From NCBI GenBank assembly GCA_016712345.1, contig JADJRH010000011.1, positions 3,720,001 to 3,784,000 of the forward strand: a DNA stretch of 64,000 nucleotides, given 5' to 3'. The DNA is from Polyangiaceae bacterium. GTDB lineage: Bacteria; Myxococcota_A; Polyangia; Polyangiales; Polyangiaceae. Below the pieces are notes generated by a model. It made no database searches, was not told where the DNA came from, and saw only the letters and a program-made list of their open reading frames with translations. Below, piece after piece: positions 17,787-26,995 of the stretch (position 1 is the first letter of the stretch; each line of letters opens with the position of its first letter). The translations under genes and the position numbers were made by a program.

Positions 17787-18427
17787 CCCTCGGTGAGATC
17801 TCCCCTCCCCCGCGCCGCGGCGTGATTTTGGATCGCGACGGAACGCTCATTGACTTTGTTCGCGATTCGGATCTCGGGAGCGTTCAGTCCGCCTTCCATC
17901 CGAGTCATATCCGATTTCTACCCGGCGTCCTCGAAGGAATGCGCTCCTTGTCCAATGCCGGATTTGTCCTCGCGATTGCCACCAATCAACCCGGCCCGGC
18001 AAAAGGTCAAATCCCTATGAGGGCCGTGGAAACGACCCATCGGGCCCTGCTCGATCGTTTGCGCGCCGAAGGAATTGAAATCGCTCAACTGGAAGTATGT
18101 ACACACCACCCCGACGGCGGACCCGGCGGCGATCCCAACCTGATAGTCAACTGCGAGTGCCGCAAACCCAAACCGGGAATGCTCCTTACCCTGCTTCGTG
18201 ACCTGAATCTCGATCCTACCCAAACATGGATGGTAGGTGACAGCCTCGCTGACGTTCAGGCCGGCCACGCCGCAGGCGTACACACAGCGCTCTTATGGGA
18301 AGAAGGCCGCTGTGAGTTTTGCCCTTATAAAAACGGCGAATCGTCTCTGATTGCTCCCATTCGTCCTACTATTGCCGCTCCCCGTTTTGACAGGTTGGCG
18401 GCTCTTGTAGCGGCGGGCTTGGTATAA
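17783..18427 (+). CDS. gmhB: D-glycero-D-manno-heptose 1,7-bisphosphate phosphatase (HAD)
   Basis: The 214-residue HAD phosphatase has motif I ILDRDGTLID (Asp nucleophile and acid/base), motif II ATNQPG and motif IV MVGDSLADVQAG. The zinc-binding loop diagnostic of GmhB is present: C-x-H-H near CTHHPDGG and the pair C-x-C in NCECRKPKPGM. It removes the C7 phosphate, giving heptose-1-phosphate for HddC. The GTG start at 17783 overlaps the gmhA stop, so it is translationally coupled. It is the last gene of the operon; a converging gene begins 26 bp later. Confidence 0.92.
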   Translation: MTLGEISPPPRRGVILDRDGTLIDFVRDSDLGSVQSAFHPSHIRFLPGVLEGMRSLSNAGFVLAIATNQPGPAKGQIPMRAVETTHRALLDRLRAEGIEIAQLEVCTHHPDGGPGGDPNLIVNCECRKPKPGMLLTLLRDLNLDPTQTWMVGDSLADVQAGHAAGVHTALLWEEGRCEFCPYKNGESSLIAPIRPTIAAPRFDRLAALVAAGLV

Positions 18428-18453
18428 CCGATTACCCAAAGTGGTTGGCAGTC

Positions 18454-19771
18454 TCAAGGCCCAACGTGTTGAATGTCGCCGTTGATGACGTTTCCTACCC
18501 AGTCTGAAAGGGGCACGCCGTCAATGATCGTTGTCCAAAATGACGGCGAGCGCAAGGCTGTATGATTTTGGCCAAAGTTATACAAGGCTTGAGTTTGACC
18601 AATAAAATAGCTCGACGACTGATTTTGATACTCGGCGCGAATGGTTAAGAGCCCCTGCTCAAACAAGTTGGCTGGGATGATGGTTGATACACCGGTGCAC
18701 TTATTCCACGTGTTGTCGCAATAGCCCCACCCCATAAACGTTCGAATAACAAGGTCTGCCGTGTTGGAAAAAAGTCCAACGCGCATGTTGGGGTAGGTTT
18801 TATAAATGTGGTCGAGCATCCCATTTGCAAAGTTGTTTGGGTCTGGACAATCAGCCCCGCAAACGGCGAGCACCGTGTCGTCGAGCCCCCACACATCCCT
18901 GAAAAATTTGCTGTAAACAAGGCGCAATCACGTCTTTGTCTAGCGGAGGGCCAGAATCGTCGATGACGGTCATTTGTGGCCCCGCGCCAAAAGCATCGGC
19001 CACCTGGGCCGCGTTTAGACCGGCGCCAAACCCTCCGGCGCTGATTCCTGTGAGGAGAACGTTTTCAGCATCGCCAAACGTTGCAACCCACTGCTCCAGA
19101 TATTTTGTAATGTTGGTATACCCTCGAAAGTGGCGAACCTTACCCCCGAGAAGCGTATCTTTGGCCCCGCCGTGAATGTCGCCCGAACAGTATGGAACGT
19201 AGATCATGTTCCAGTCGCCCACCGGATTTGTCAGGTTGGCTCTATTAAAAATCCCATCCACCGGGGGAACAAATGGAATGCTGAAGGCCGAAAAATCGCA
19301 CAGATCGTTAAAGCAGGCCCCGCCCCCCTCTAGGTAGATCATCACATTTTTTGAGTCGGGGTTGAGGCTCACCCCAAATCCCGCGGTACTGCCGTCCATA
19401 CATTGGGTGCCGGGCACGGCAACATATTTCCAAATGTACTTTTCACCCGTCAGGGGTAGAACAATTTCACAAGCCGCGTTGCAGCCGTCAAACGGGTTGA
19501 TATTCCCGTCGTCGCATTGTTCACCCGCGTCGATCTGACCATCACCGCAATACGGACCGGTCGACATGGTAGATGAGGTTGTTTCAGATCCTCCAGTGCT
19601 CGACGTTCCGCTCCCCGAGTGAGCCCCCGTGCCCGCTGTACCGCCGCTTCCGCCCGACGAAGTCTGACCATCCCCACCGCTTCCGCCCGTGCTCCCCGTC
19701 ATGGAGTCACCACATCCAACGGCGGAAACGAACCACGCTGCAAACACACTCAAGCCAATCCACAAGCGCAT
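18454..19771 (-). pseudogene. Pectinacetylesterase-family lipoprotein, frameshifted
   Basis: Two frames together make one protein of about 440 residues. The 5' frame (19771 to about 18915) has a signal with lipobox-like SAVGC, a Gly/Ser/Thr linker, one Myxococcus Cys-rich repeat (CGDGQIDAGEQCDDGN) and the first part of a pectinacetylesterase/NOTUM-like alpha/beta hydrolase. Its nucleophile elbow is TGISAGGFGAGLNA. The 3' frame (about 18927 to 18454) continues with FFRDVWGLDDTVLAVC and the rest of the domain. The shift lies at about 18909-18916, in CAGCAAATTTTT on the coding strand; removing one A would rejoin the frames. It is either a real disruption or a one-base sequence error. The family deacetylates polysaccharides. 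Confidence 0.8.
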
Positions 19772-19820
19772 GGCCGCACCATCCTGCGACCGTCGACCGA
19801 GCGCAAGCGATTTGAACTTT

Positions 19821-20402
19821 CTACCTTACCCTTTTCTCGGCTTGCCTTTCGGCAAATTTGTGCACCGCGTTTTCTTGAGCGGTTGTTTCAATAGACCCGG
19901 GGCGCAGTTTTCGAACGGCGGCGATCGCTTCATCGGCGTTCATTCCGCGTGAAACGAAAAGGGCCGCCAAGAACGTGCCGGTTCTACCCAGTCCGGCGGC
20001 GCAATGTGTACCCACAGCGCGCCCCTCATCCGTCCATTTTTTTACGGAAGAAACGTACGTGTCGAGCTGATCCTGCGTGGGCGCATGAAAGTCGGCCACG
20101 GGAAGATGGAGGCCCTCCATTTCGTGAGCCGCGAGCGCTTTTGAATCAACCGGCTGTTCGGTGAGGGACACGAGCACATCAACGCCCTGCTCTTGCAAAA
20201 ACTGGAGATCCTGCTCAAGCGGGCGGCTCGCACCGGGGCGCGGCATGCCGGCCACCTGCCCATCAATCACCCACGAAAATCCGCTCATTGCGTTCTCATC
20301 AACGGTTGTATCGCCCCACCCCGAAACGTTGGTTTTGCAGGCCGTGAGGCTCAATGCGGCAAAGACCAAACACGTTGCAACGCCGGATGTCAGGGTGCGC
20401 AT
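19821..20402 (-). CDS. Dual-specificity/tyrosine phosphatase-like lipoprotein
   Basis: The 193-residue protein has a signal peptide with lipobox LTAC (Cys about residue 22). A cysteine-phosphatase domain follows, with P-loop HCAAGLGRTG (C-x5-R, about residues 134-143) and the preceding general-acid region in VADFHAPTQDQ. The family removes phosphate from protein Tyr/Ser/Thr or from phospholipids and RNA 5' ends. A periplasmic or surface location is unusual for the substrate and suggests an extracytoplasmic target. It lies 49 bp upstream of the pectinacetylesterase-like gene on the same strand. The active site is intact. Confidence 0.88.
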   Translation of the reverse strand: MRTLTSGVATCLVFAALSLTACKTNVSGWGDTTVDENAMSGFSWVIDGQVAGMPRPGASRPLEQDLQFLQEQGVDVLVSLTEQPVDSKALAAHEMEGLHLPVADFHAPTQDQLDTYVSSVKKWTDEGRAVGTHCAAGLGRTGTFLAALFVSRGMNADEAIAAVRKLRPGSIETTAQENAVHKFAERQAEKRVR

Positions 20403-20599
20403 CGTTGGAGGTTATCCAAACTCGGTGTCCGCTGGCAATCGAAAGGCGCAAAAAGATCGGGCGGACAGGGATCAAAAATGTTTTGGGCGGGCATGCAACA
20501 GAACATAGCTTCGCGCCTCGTGTTTCGGTTGGATGACAAAAAAGACATTTTAAACAGATTGTATCCCCGGCGCCTATGAAGTGCGGTTAACATAAAAAC

Positions 20600-20619
20600 A
20601 TCCCGGCACCCGCCGGGAT
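20600..20619. other. Perfect hairpin in the leader of the next gene
   Basis: ATCCCGGC (20600-20607) pairs with GCCGGGAT (20612-20619) around a 4-nt loop. On the minus strand it is followed by GTTTTTATG, which fits a terminator for leftward transcription. On the plus strand it sits 26 nt before the ATG at 20646 and its AAGGAG ribosome site. Confidence 0.5.
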
Positions 20620-20645
20620 CTTGTCTTCCCAAGGAGTGGAGTCCG

Positions 20646-21788
20646 ATGCTGTCGCGCACCGTTTTGCTTGGAAAAGGCCTCATTCTGACAATTCTCACCC
20701 TGGCCGCCTGCGGGAGTCGAACCTTGTTCGAAACGTCGGGCAACGCCGGAAGCGGTGGTTCGGGGGGACAAGGGGCGCAGGGTGGCGCCGCGGGTCAACC
20801 CGGAACGGGCGCCGCGCAAACCACAACAGATACGGTCACCACAACAACCACAACCACGACCACCACTTCCACTACCAGCACCACCACTTCCACTACCAGC
20901 ACCACCACGTCGACAACCACCTCCACGGGCACAGGCACCATTACCGATCCGCCGGTTGACTGCGCAAACATTCCCAAGGGGCCTTTCTCATTCACCGTAA
21001 AAACAGGTCAAAAAGCCACCGAAGATATGGACTTTGACCACGAGGGAAACGTTGTCGGTGCCGACAACGGTAACATTTTCAAGTCCACCTTCAGCGGTCA
21101 GTCCACCATTTGGCTCCCCGGTGCGGGCGGTTTCATCGCGGGTCTGCGGTTTACCTCCAACGGCGTTCTTGTGTACGCAGACGCCAACGCCAACGCTCTT
21201 TTCCGAATCGATCCGCCCGCTACAAAAACGTTTGTGATCGGCGGCCTCGCCTACCCAAACGGCATGGACGCCGACAACGACGGCAACATGACAGTTGCCG
21301 AACAAAGCGCCAGCTTGGTGCGAAGAGTCAACCCCGCCACGGGCGAATCTACCATTTTGGCGAGCGGCCTCAACAACCCCAACGGTGTGAGTTACAGCCC
21401 CGACTATAAGACGGTGTACGTGGGTAGTTTCGGCGGCAATATCATTTACAAGATCAGCCTCGACGCCAACAATAATCCCATTTCAACAGGCACTCTCATT
21501 CAAAACGCCTTCCAATATGGAACGCTTGACGGAATGGGCGTAGACGCGTGCGGCAATGTTTATGTGTGTGAGTACATTGCGGCCAAGGTTTGGCGCATTC
21601 CACCTCAGGGTGGAACGCCTGAACTCGTTGTTGACCTGAGTTCTCAAACCGGATGGATCCCCAACATGGGTTGGGGTTCGGGCATTGGCGGCTGGGATCC
21701 GCTTGTTCTCTACGTTCGCGATATCGGCAGCGGTAAAATGTACGAGGTGCCGGTGGGTGTACCCAGCAAACCCCGGAAGTACCCTTGA
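20646..21788 (+). CDS. Lipoprotein with Thr-rich linker and SMP-30/NHL-like beta-propeller
   Basis: The 380-residue protein starts with a signal and lipobox LAAC (C22). A Gly/Gln stretch is followed by a linker of about 50 residues made almost only of Thr and Ser, likely glycosylated or extended. Residues about 110-380 are a six-blade-like propeller with SMP-30/gluconolactonase-type repeats (AYPNGMDADNDGNMTVAE, NPNGVSYSPDYKTVYVGS). An AAGGAG ribosome site 9-10 bp upstream supports ATG 20646. It ends 20 bp before the PEP-utilising gene and is probably co-transcribed with it. Possible roles are sugar-lactone hydrolysis or ligand binding on the surface; neither is proven. Confidence 0.8.
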   Translation: MLSRTVLLGKGLILTILTLAACGSRTLFETSGNAGSGGSGGQGAQGGAAGQPGTGAAQTTTDTVTTTTTTTTTTSTTSTTTSTTSTTTSTTTSTGTGTITDPPVDCANIPKGPFSFTVKTGQKATEDMDFDHEGNVVGADNGNIFKSTFSGQSTIWLPGAGGFIAGLRFTSNGVLVYADANANALFRIDPPATKTFVIGGLAYPNGMDADNDGNMTVAEQSASLVRRVNPATGESTILASGLNNPNGVSYSPDYKTVYVGSFGGNIIYKISLDANNNPISTGTLIQNAFQYGTLDGMGVDACGNVYVCEYIAAKVWRIPPQGGTPELVVDLSSQTGWIPNMGWGSGIGGWDPLVLYVRDIGSGKMYEVPVGVPSKPRKYP

Positions 21789-21808
21789 GTCGAAGGAAGG
21801 TACACGCC

Positions 21809-23823
21809 ATGAAACTCTCTCTATTTGCAGTCAAGTCGTTTCGTAGAGTGGCCTCCGCCGCGGCAGCCGGCGCCTTGATGGTAGGTTTTGGCGCCTGCGG
21901 TGATGACGGTCCAATCGGGCCCAGGCCCAACAACGGTTGGGTATGCACCATCCCTGAAGGTGAAACGCCCGACTATGCCGATCAAGTGGGGTGTGACGCC
22001 GACTTTGATGTTCTCGCTTCGCGTCCGCTTGACGCGAGCATTCCGGGTGCGCGTTCTGCCAAAACCATTGTGGATCAAGCCGACAGCGATCACCTGTACT
22101 TCATGAACAGTCAGCTTTTTCCAATTCATTACAACTTTGCGAGTACCCATCTTTCCGGTGATGGGTTGCCCCCCATTGGTGAACTGTCGCTCTTCAACTC
22201 CACGGAGTATTTCAGCCCCGCGCGCCGATTTCTACTGGGTGCGATCACCTATTACGACAATCCCGGAGTGTGGACGTATGAAATTGCGCCCTACGACACA
22301 TCGAGCCCTGAAATGGTCACTCGCGCGTATGAACTCATTCAGGCAAATGCGTTCTTCGGTGAAACGCTCTACTTCCACCCCACGAGTGAATCGATAGAAA
22401 CGCTCATTCCAGATCTACCCTCCAACGTTCAGGTGATCACCTCCGACGAGCTGTTTGCCGACATTGACTACCAACCGCTCAATTTGGGCGAAGCCATGGG
22501 TCAACTTCGTTTTTATAACGCGTCGGCACTCGGAACCACCTACGTTGGCCCGCGAGATGTGGCTATTCTTGACCACGTTCCAAACGACATCGCGGTGGTG
22601 GCGGGCCTGATCACCGAAGAGCTGCAAACCCCCTCTCCCACGTCAACGTGCTTTCTCAAAACCGCGGCACACCCAACATGGCGCTGCGCGGCGCGTTTAA
22701 CTCACCCGACCTTCGAGCGCTTGAAAACAAGTGGGTCAGAATGGTGGTTGACCCGTTTGAGTACAAAATCGAAGAGGTCACCAAAGAAGAGGCCGACGCC
22801 TGGTGGGAAGAACACAAGCCCGAGCCAATTGTGGTCCCCATGCCCGATCTCACCGTGACCGACCTTCGAAACGCCGAAGAAATCACGGTAAAGGACATTC
22901 CCCGATTCGGAGGCAAAGCCAGCCACTTCGGCGACATGACTCAAATTGGGCCCGTTGTTCCAATGCCCAAAGCGTTTGCGATCCCGTTCTACTACTACAA
23001 GCAGTTTATGAACGATAACGGGTTTGAATCGCAGGTCGATGAGATGTTGGTCAACGACACGTTTATCAACGATCCCGTCTACCGCGATCAGCGCCTCGCC
23101 AAACTTCGGTATGACATTGAAAACGCCCCGATTGACCCAACGTTTGAAGACAACCTGCTCGCCAAACTCGCGGCCGAATACCCGGGTCTACCCATGCGTT
23201 TCAGGTCGAGCACCAACTCAGAAGACCTGAACGGGTTCACCGGCGCCGGCCTTTATACTTCCAAGTCGGGTGATCCCAATGATCCCGACAAGCCCATGAA
23301 AAACGCCATTCGAAAGGTGTGGGCCAGCCTGTGGAACTACCGGGCGTTTGAAGAGCGCAGCTACCGCGGCATTCCCCACAAGAACGTGGCCATGGCTCTT
23401 TTGGTTCACCGTTCATACCCCACGGAAGAAGCCAACGGTGTCGCTCTTACAAACAACATGTTTGACCCTACGGCGCCCGCATTTTATATCAATGTCCAAA
23501 TGGGTGATGCGTCGGTTGTGTTGCCCGACCAGGGCGTCACGGCCGATTCATTCTTGTATTACTACTACTACCCCAACCAACCCATCACGTTCTTTGCCCA
23601 CTCCAGTTTAATTCCGCCCGGTCAAACCGTTTTGACCGTGGCGCAAACGTATGAGCTTGGAAAAGCGCTGGAAGCAATTCACCAGCATTTTGCCAAGTAT
23701 TATCAGTCGGGCAACAACTTCTACGCCATGGACGTGGAGTTTAAGTTCGACGATGACGGTTCCGGCGGTGACGCCAAAGTCCAAATCAAACAAGCCCGGC
23801 CGCACTACGGCTGGGACAACTGA
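21809..23823 (+). pseudogene. PEP-utilising/PPDK-like secreted protein, frameshifted at a C-run
   Basis: The first frame (21809 to about 22633) has a signal ending GFGACG and a long unique region, up to AGLITEELQTP. The second frame (from about 22634 to 23823) continues SHVNVLSQNRGTPNMALRG and runs to the end. Adding one C to the run at 22629-22633 restores a continuous TP-LSHVNVLSQNRGTPN, the phosphohistidine swivel motif of PEP synthase/PPDK enzymes. An ATP-grasp (PPDK_N-like) domain follows, with MRFRSSTNSEDLNGFTGAGL. The order His domain then ATP-grasp is reversed compared with PEP synthase. The signal peptide implies export, odd for an ATP-using fold. Either a one-base error or a true frameshift lies exactly before the catalytic His. 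Confidence 0.8.
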
Positions 23824-23848
23824 CACCACCGCGCAACGACCGGGCAAC
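23811..23848. repeat. Short dispersed repeat, copy 2
   Basis: CTGGGACAACTGACACCACC and the following CAACGACCGGGCAACCC match the element at 13120-13156. This copy covers the last codons and stop (23821-23823) of the PEP-utilising gene. Confidence 0.55.
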
Positions 23849-23873
23849 CCGCGCCGGCCGTAACCGGCGCGGG
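23848..23873. terminator. GC-rich hairpin between convergent genes
   Basis: CCCGCGCCGG (23848-23857) and CCGGCGCGGG (23864-23873) form a perfect 10-bp stem with a 6-nt loop. It lies midway between a plus-strand stop at 23823 and a minus-strand stop at 23884. There is no U-run, so it is either a bidirectional barrier or RNA end-protecting hairpin. Confidence 0.55.
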
Positions 23874-23883
23874 GTAAGCGTGA

Positions 23884-24867
23884 TTACAGACAGGTGCCGG
23901 TGGGGATGTCGCAGGTCATGCCCATTGGGCAGGGTGTGACCGGGTCACACGGGATGTGGCCCGCAACCTGAATGGCGGCGAGGCGGTGTGAGTACACTTC
24001 AAACTGAACACATTGATCGCCGTTGCTAACCGAGTCAAGTGTGTGACGGACAACGTGGGCGCTCGGAAAACCGGTCACCCCGAAGTTAATTAGTTGGTCA
24101 ATCAGCGATGACGGAATTACAGTGGACCCGGTGTCGGCCAACTCGCAGGTGAGTTCTACAGGGGAGTTCCCGTGCTGGTCGATGTTGATACGGACGCGCA
24201 CCGTGGCAAGCGACGAAGAATTGTCAGGAGTCCACGACAGGCTGAGCGGTTCACCGGTTTTGATCACGAGCATGTCGGACGAGAAGTCCATGGGGGCAAA
24301 CCCTTCACCGTGAAGAGTAAACCCCGGGTAAGTTGCCCCTTGGGCTTTCAGGGTGACGTTGCCGCCGGGAGTAAAAGGTGGATGGTCCACCGCAGTATCA
24401 AAATAAGACGGGAAGGCCATGTTCACCGGCTTTGTCAGCCCCGAGATAGTCACCTGACCGGCGTCTTGAGGCAATGGGTAGGGAACGCATGTGCCGTCGT
24501 GCGCGCACGCTTGATCTGACTTACACGCGGGGTCACAGAAGGGGTTTTTGCGTTGGAGGAGCTTGCAATCCCCTTCTGCACCCACCTCAAAAGTGACCTT
24601 GGAAGGTACAACCCCGGTGAGCACTTCACCGGCGACGACGGAGTAGTCTGTCTCGTTCTGAATATAAAAATTCCCAACCTGTTTGTCCGACGGGCACTCA
24701 CCGTTCAATGAGGCGGAGCCGCCGGTTCCGCCGGTATTGGATGCCCCCGTGCCGGTGGTTGCACCCGACCCGCCCGAGCCGCCGGTGCCCACAACGGTGC
24801 CACCGTCACAGCCCAGCGCAATTGCCGAAAAGCCTACAAGAAAAGCCCAAGTTTCTCTCTTTGACAT
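23884..24867 (-). CDS. Secreted lipoprotein of unknown function
   Basis: The 327-residue protein has a signal and lipobox ALGC (Cys about residue 20). A 30-residue Gly/Thr/Ser linker follows, then a beta-rich domain containing several Cys that could pair (CDPACKSDQACAHDGTC near residues 107-125, and CDPVTPCPMGMTCDIPTGTC at the C-terminus). The final Cys cluster resembles short EB/EGF-like knots at the ends of myxobacterial surface proteins. The start at 24867 sits directly before the signal peptide. It is transcribed alone and converges with the PEP-utilising gene. Confidence 0.75.
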   Translation of the reverse strand: MSKRETWAFLVGFSAIALGCDGGTVVGTGGSGGSGATTGTGASNTGGTGGSASLNGECPSDKQVGNFYIQNETDYSVVAGEVLTGVVPSKVTFEVGAEGDCKLLQRKNPFCDPACKSDQACAHDGTCVPYPLPQDAGQVTISGLTKPVNMAFPSYFDTAVDHPPFTPGGNVTLKAQGATYPGFTLHGEGFAPMDFSSDMLVIKTGEPLSLSWTPDNSSSLATVRVRINIDQHGNSPVELTCELADTGSTVIPSSLIDQLINFGVTGFPSAHVVRHTLDSVSNGDQCVQFEVYSHRLAAIQVAGHIPCDPVTPCPMGMTCDIPTGTCL

Positions 24868-25068
24868 ACATCCTCACCGGTTAAGTGGAAGATCGTAACG
24901 CGGTTTTACCAGCATGCGGGTACAGTTGGTACTATGGAATGGCCGGTGACGCATTCGGCTATTTCCGAGCCGATTGCGCCCGCGCGCGAACAACCACAAT
25001 GGGCGCAAATGACGCGGCGCATGCAGTTCTCCCGAGTCATTTTTATGTCAGCGCGCCGGTAGAAAACC

Positions 25069-26190
25069 ATGCCTTCGAGACTTCGTGGTATGGCGGCACT
25101 CCCCATGCGTTCTCCCTACTCGGTAGACGAGACTCTGACTCAGCGTTGGCGCCGCCGCGCCGTGACCATCCCATTTTCAATTGTCGGTGCGGTGCTTCTT
25201 TTGGCGCTTTCGCCGCTTGTGCTCACGGTCACACTGCTTGTGGACCTGGTGCGCAGAAAGCGTTTTGCCACAACGCGATTTGCCTTTTTTGCCGGCGTTT
25301 ATTTGTGGACTACCACGTTCGCCCTCATCGGTTTGTTTCTCTCATGGGTGGTTTCGGGCACATGGGCCGGCGCCAAGTGGGATCGAATTTGTCGCCATGC
25401 GTACGCATTTCAACGGTTGTGGGCGCGGGCGCTCTACCGGGGCGGTGAGGCCTGTTTTGGTGTACACACCGAGGTAGACGACACCGACTTTCCCAAAGAT
25501 GCGCGCGGGCCGTTTTTGGTTTTTATTCGGCACACAAGCTTGGCCGAAACAATGTTGCCGCTCGTGATCATCCGGCACGAGCGCGACATCCCACTGCGTT
25601 ACGTGATCAAACGCGAGTTGCTCAACGAGCCGGGAATTGACGTTGCGGGTCAACGCATTCCCAATGCGTTTGTGCGCCGGAGCGGCAACGACTTGTCAAA
25701 AGAAGTGGAGCAGGTTCGCCGTCTGGCGCGCGATATGACGGTGGGTCAAGGGGTATTGATCTACCCAGAGGGAACACGTTTTTCGCCTAAAAAACACGCC
25801 GAAAGGCTGTCAGACATCCGCCAAAAAGATCCCGGCAGGTATGAACGTGTCAAAGACCTCCGCTGTGTACTTCCCATTCGACTCGGAGGTCCGTTGGCGC
25901 TGCTCGACGAACGACCGGACGCCGACGTTCTTTTTATCGCTCACACCGGGTTTGAGGCGGTGGCCTCGTCTGAGAGAATGATGAACGGGGCGCTCGTGGG
26001 TAAGACCGTCAAGGTAAAAATCTGGCGTGTACCCTCGGCCGACATTCCCAAAGAAACGGACGACAGGGTCAAATGGCTTGATACTGAGTGGAATAAAATG
26101 GACAAATGGGTAGAAGCGTCGCTTGCCGAAGATGACCGGGCAGACGCGACTGTTCCCGCGCGCGAAGCGCTGACAGTCACAGCAGAGTAA
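25069..26190 (+). CDS. PlsC-family 1-acyl-glycerol-phosphate acyltransferase
   Basis: The 373-residue protein has two or three N-terminal membrane helices (about residues 33-58 and 72-97). A lysophospholipid acyltransferase domain follows. Motif I reads FIRHTSLAET, that is H-x4-E rather than the usual H-x4-D. Motif III is the normal YPEGTRFS. The family moves an acyl chain onto lysophosphatidate or a related acceptor at the inner membrane. The long C-terminal half is typical of the LPAAT-gamma-like (long) branch. The start is ATG 25069; Met codons at 25090 or 25105 are alternatives, and none has a clear ribosome site. Confidence 0.82.
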   Translation: MPSRLRGMAALPMRSPYSVDETLTQRWRRRAVTIPFSIVGAVLLLALSPLVLTVTLLVDLVRRKRFATTRFAFFAGVYLWTTTFALIGLFLSWVVSGTWAGAKWDRICRHAYAFQRLWARALYRGGEACFGVHTEVDDTDFPKDARGPFLVFIRHTSLAETMLPLVIIRHERDIPLRYVIKRELLNEPGIDVAGQRIPNAFVRRSGNDLSKEVEQVRRLARDMTVGQGVLIYPEGTRFSPKKHAERLSDIRQKDPGRYERVKDLRCVLPIRLGGPLALLDERPDADVLFIAHTGFEAVASSERMMNGALVGKTVKVKIWRVPSADIPKETDDRVKWLDTEWNKMDKWVEASLAEDDRADATVPAREALTVTAE

Positions 26191-26192
26191 TA

Positions 26193-26825
26193 TCAGGCTT
26201 GTTCTTTGAGAGCGGCGACGCGCCAGCTCTTGCGTTCGCTCGCGCGATTCCACCACGAGGCGAGGTGTTTGCGGTCTGTAATCAGGTCGCCCTGGCCCGC
26301 GGCAAACAGGTATTCAATGTAGGGGAGGTAGCAGATATCGGCAATGGTAAATTGATTACCAACAAGCCAGTCACTCCCACCTGCAAAGTGCTTTTCGAGA
26401 ACGTCGGCGGGCTTGGCGAGCGCTTCACGTCCCTCTTTGAGAAGGCCTTCATCACCGGGGCGACCAAACATTTGAGCGAAGAGTGTTTGGTAGAGAATCT
26501 TCATCGCCGCGGGGGTGAAGTAAGAATGTTCAACGCTGATCCATTGCTCCATGCGAGCGCGGTCTTTGGCGTTGTCGGGGGTGAGCTTGGGACCTGACAA
26601 CGTTTCATCGAGATAACGGCACATGGCGCGCGATTCGAAGAGAACAAAGCCGTCGTCGTCGAGGGCCGGCACCACACCAAACGGCTGCCGAGCGAGGTGA
26701 TCGGGCATTTTTTGTTCGCCCTTTGTGATGTCCACAAGAACGAAATCAGCCTTGTGACCCTTCTCGCCGAGGACGGTGAGAACCTTGCGGGTGCACGTGC
26801 TCATCGGATGTCCGTAAAGCTTCAT
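26193..26825 (-). CDS. Glutathione S-transferase family protein
   Basis: The 210-residue protein starts MKLYGHPMSTCTRKVLTVL, the GST thioredoxin-like N-domain with an STC catalytic-type segment. FGVVPALDDDGFVLFESRAM carries the cis-Pro and the Glu-Ser glutathione-binding pair. The helical C-domain has the usual ADICYLPYIEYL. It resembles Phi/Theta-like bacterial enzymes that conjugate glutathione or act as peroxidases. The ATG at 26825 is preferred to an upstream Met at 26891 because homology starts there and GGGAGA lies upstream. It ends 2 bp from the acyltransferase stop (convergent). Confidence 0.9.
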   Translation of the reverse strand: MKLYGHPMSTCTRKVLTVLGEKGHKADFVLVDITKGEQKMPDHLARQPFGVVPALDDDGFVLFESRAMCRYLDETLSGPKLTPDNAKDRARMEQWISVEHSYFTPAAMKILYQTLFAQMFGRPGDEGLLKEGREALAKPADVLEKHFAGGSDWLVGNQFTIADICYLPYIEYLFAAGQGDLITDRKHLASWWNRASERKSWRVAALKEQA

Positions 26826-26995
26826 TGGGTAAGATCTCCCGTGAATCAGATGGTGACCTTGTTTCGACCACTTCGTTTGATGTCGAAACAATGGCTCGCT
26901 CCTCTACTCCCAATCCACGGTTGGGTCGAGGCTTATTTTTGAGTCTGCGGGTTTGCCACATTTCACCGGGGAGAACATTCGGGTAGAAGCGCGGC

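Noticed and set aside
20810..20940. ACC/ACA-rich tract as a DNA satellite
   Set aside because: It is the Thr/Ser linker of a lipoprotein read in frame, so protein-level repetition explains it.
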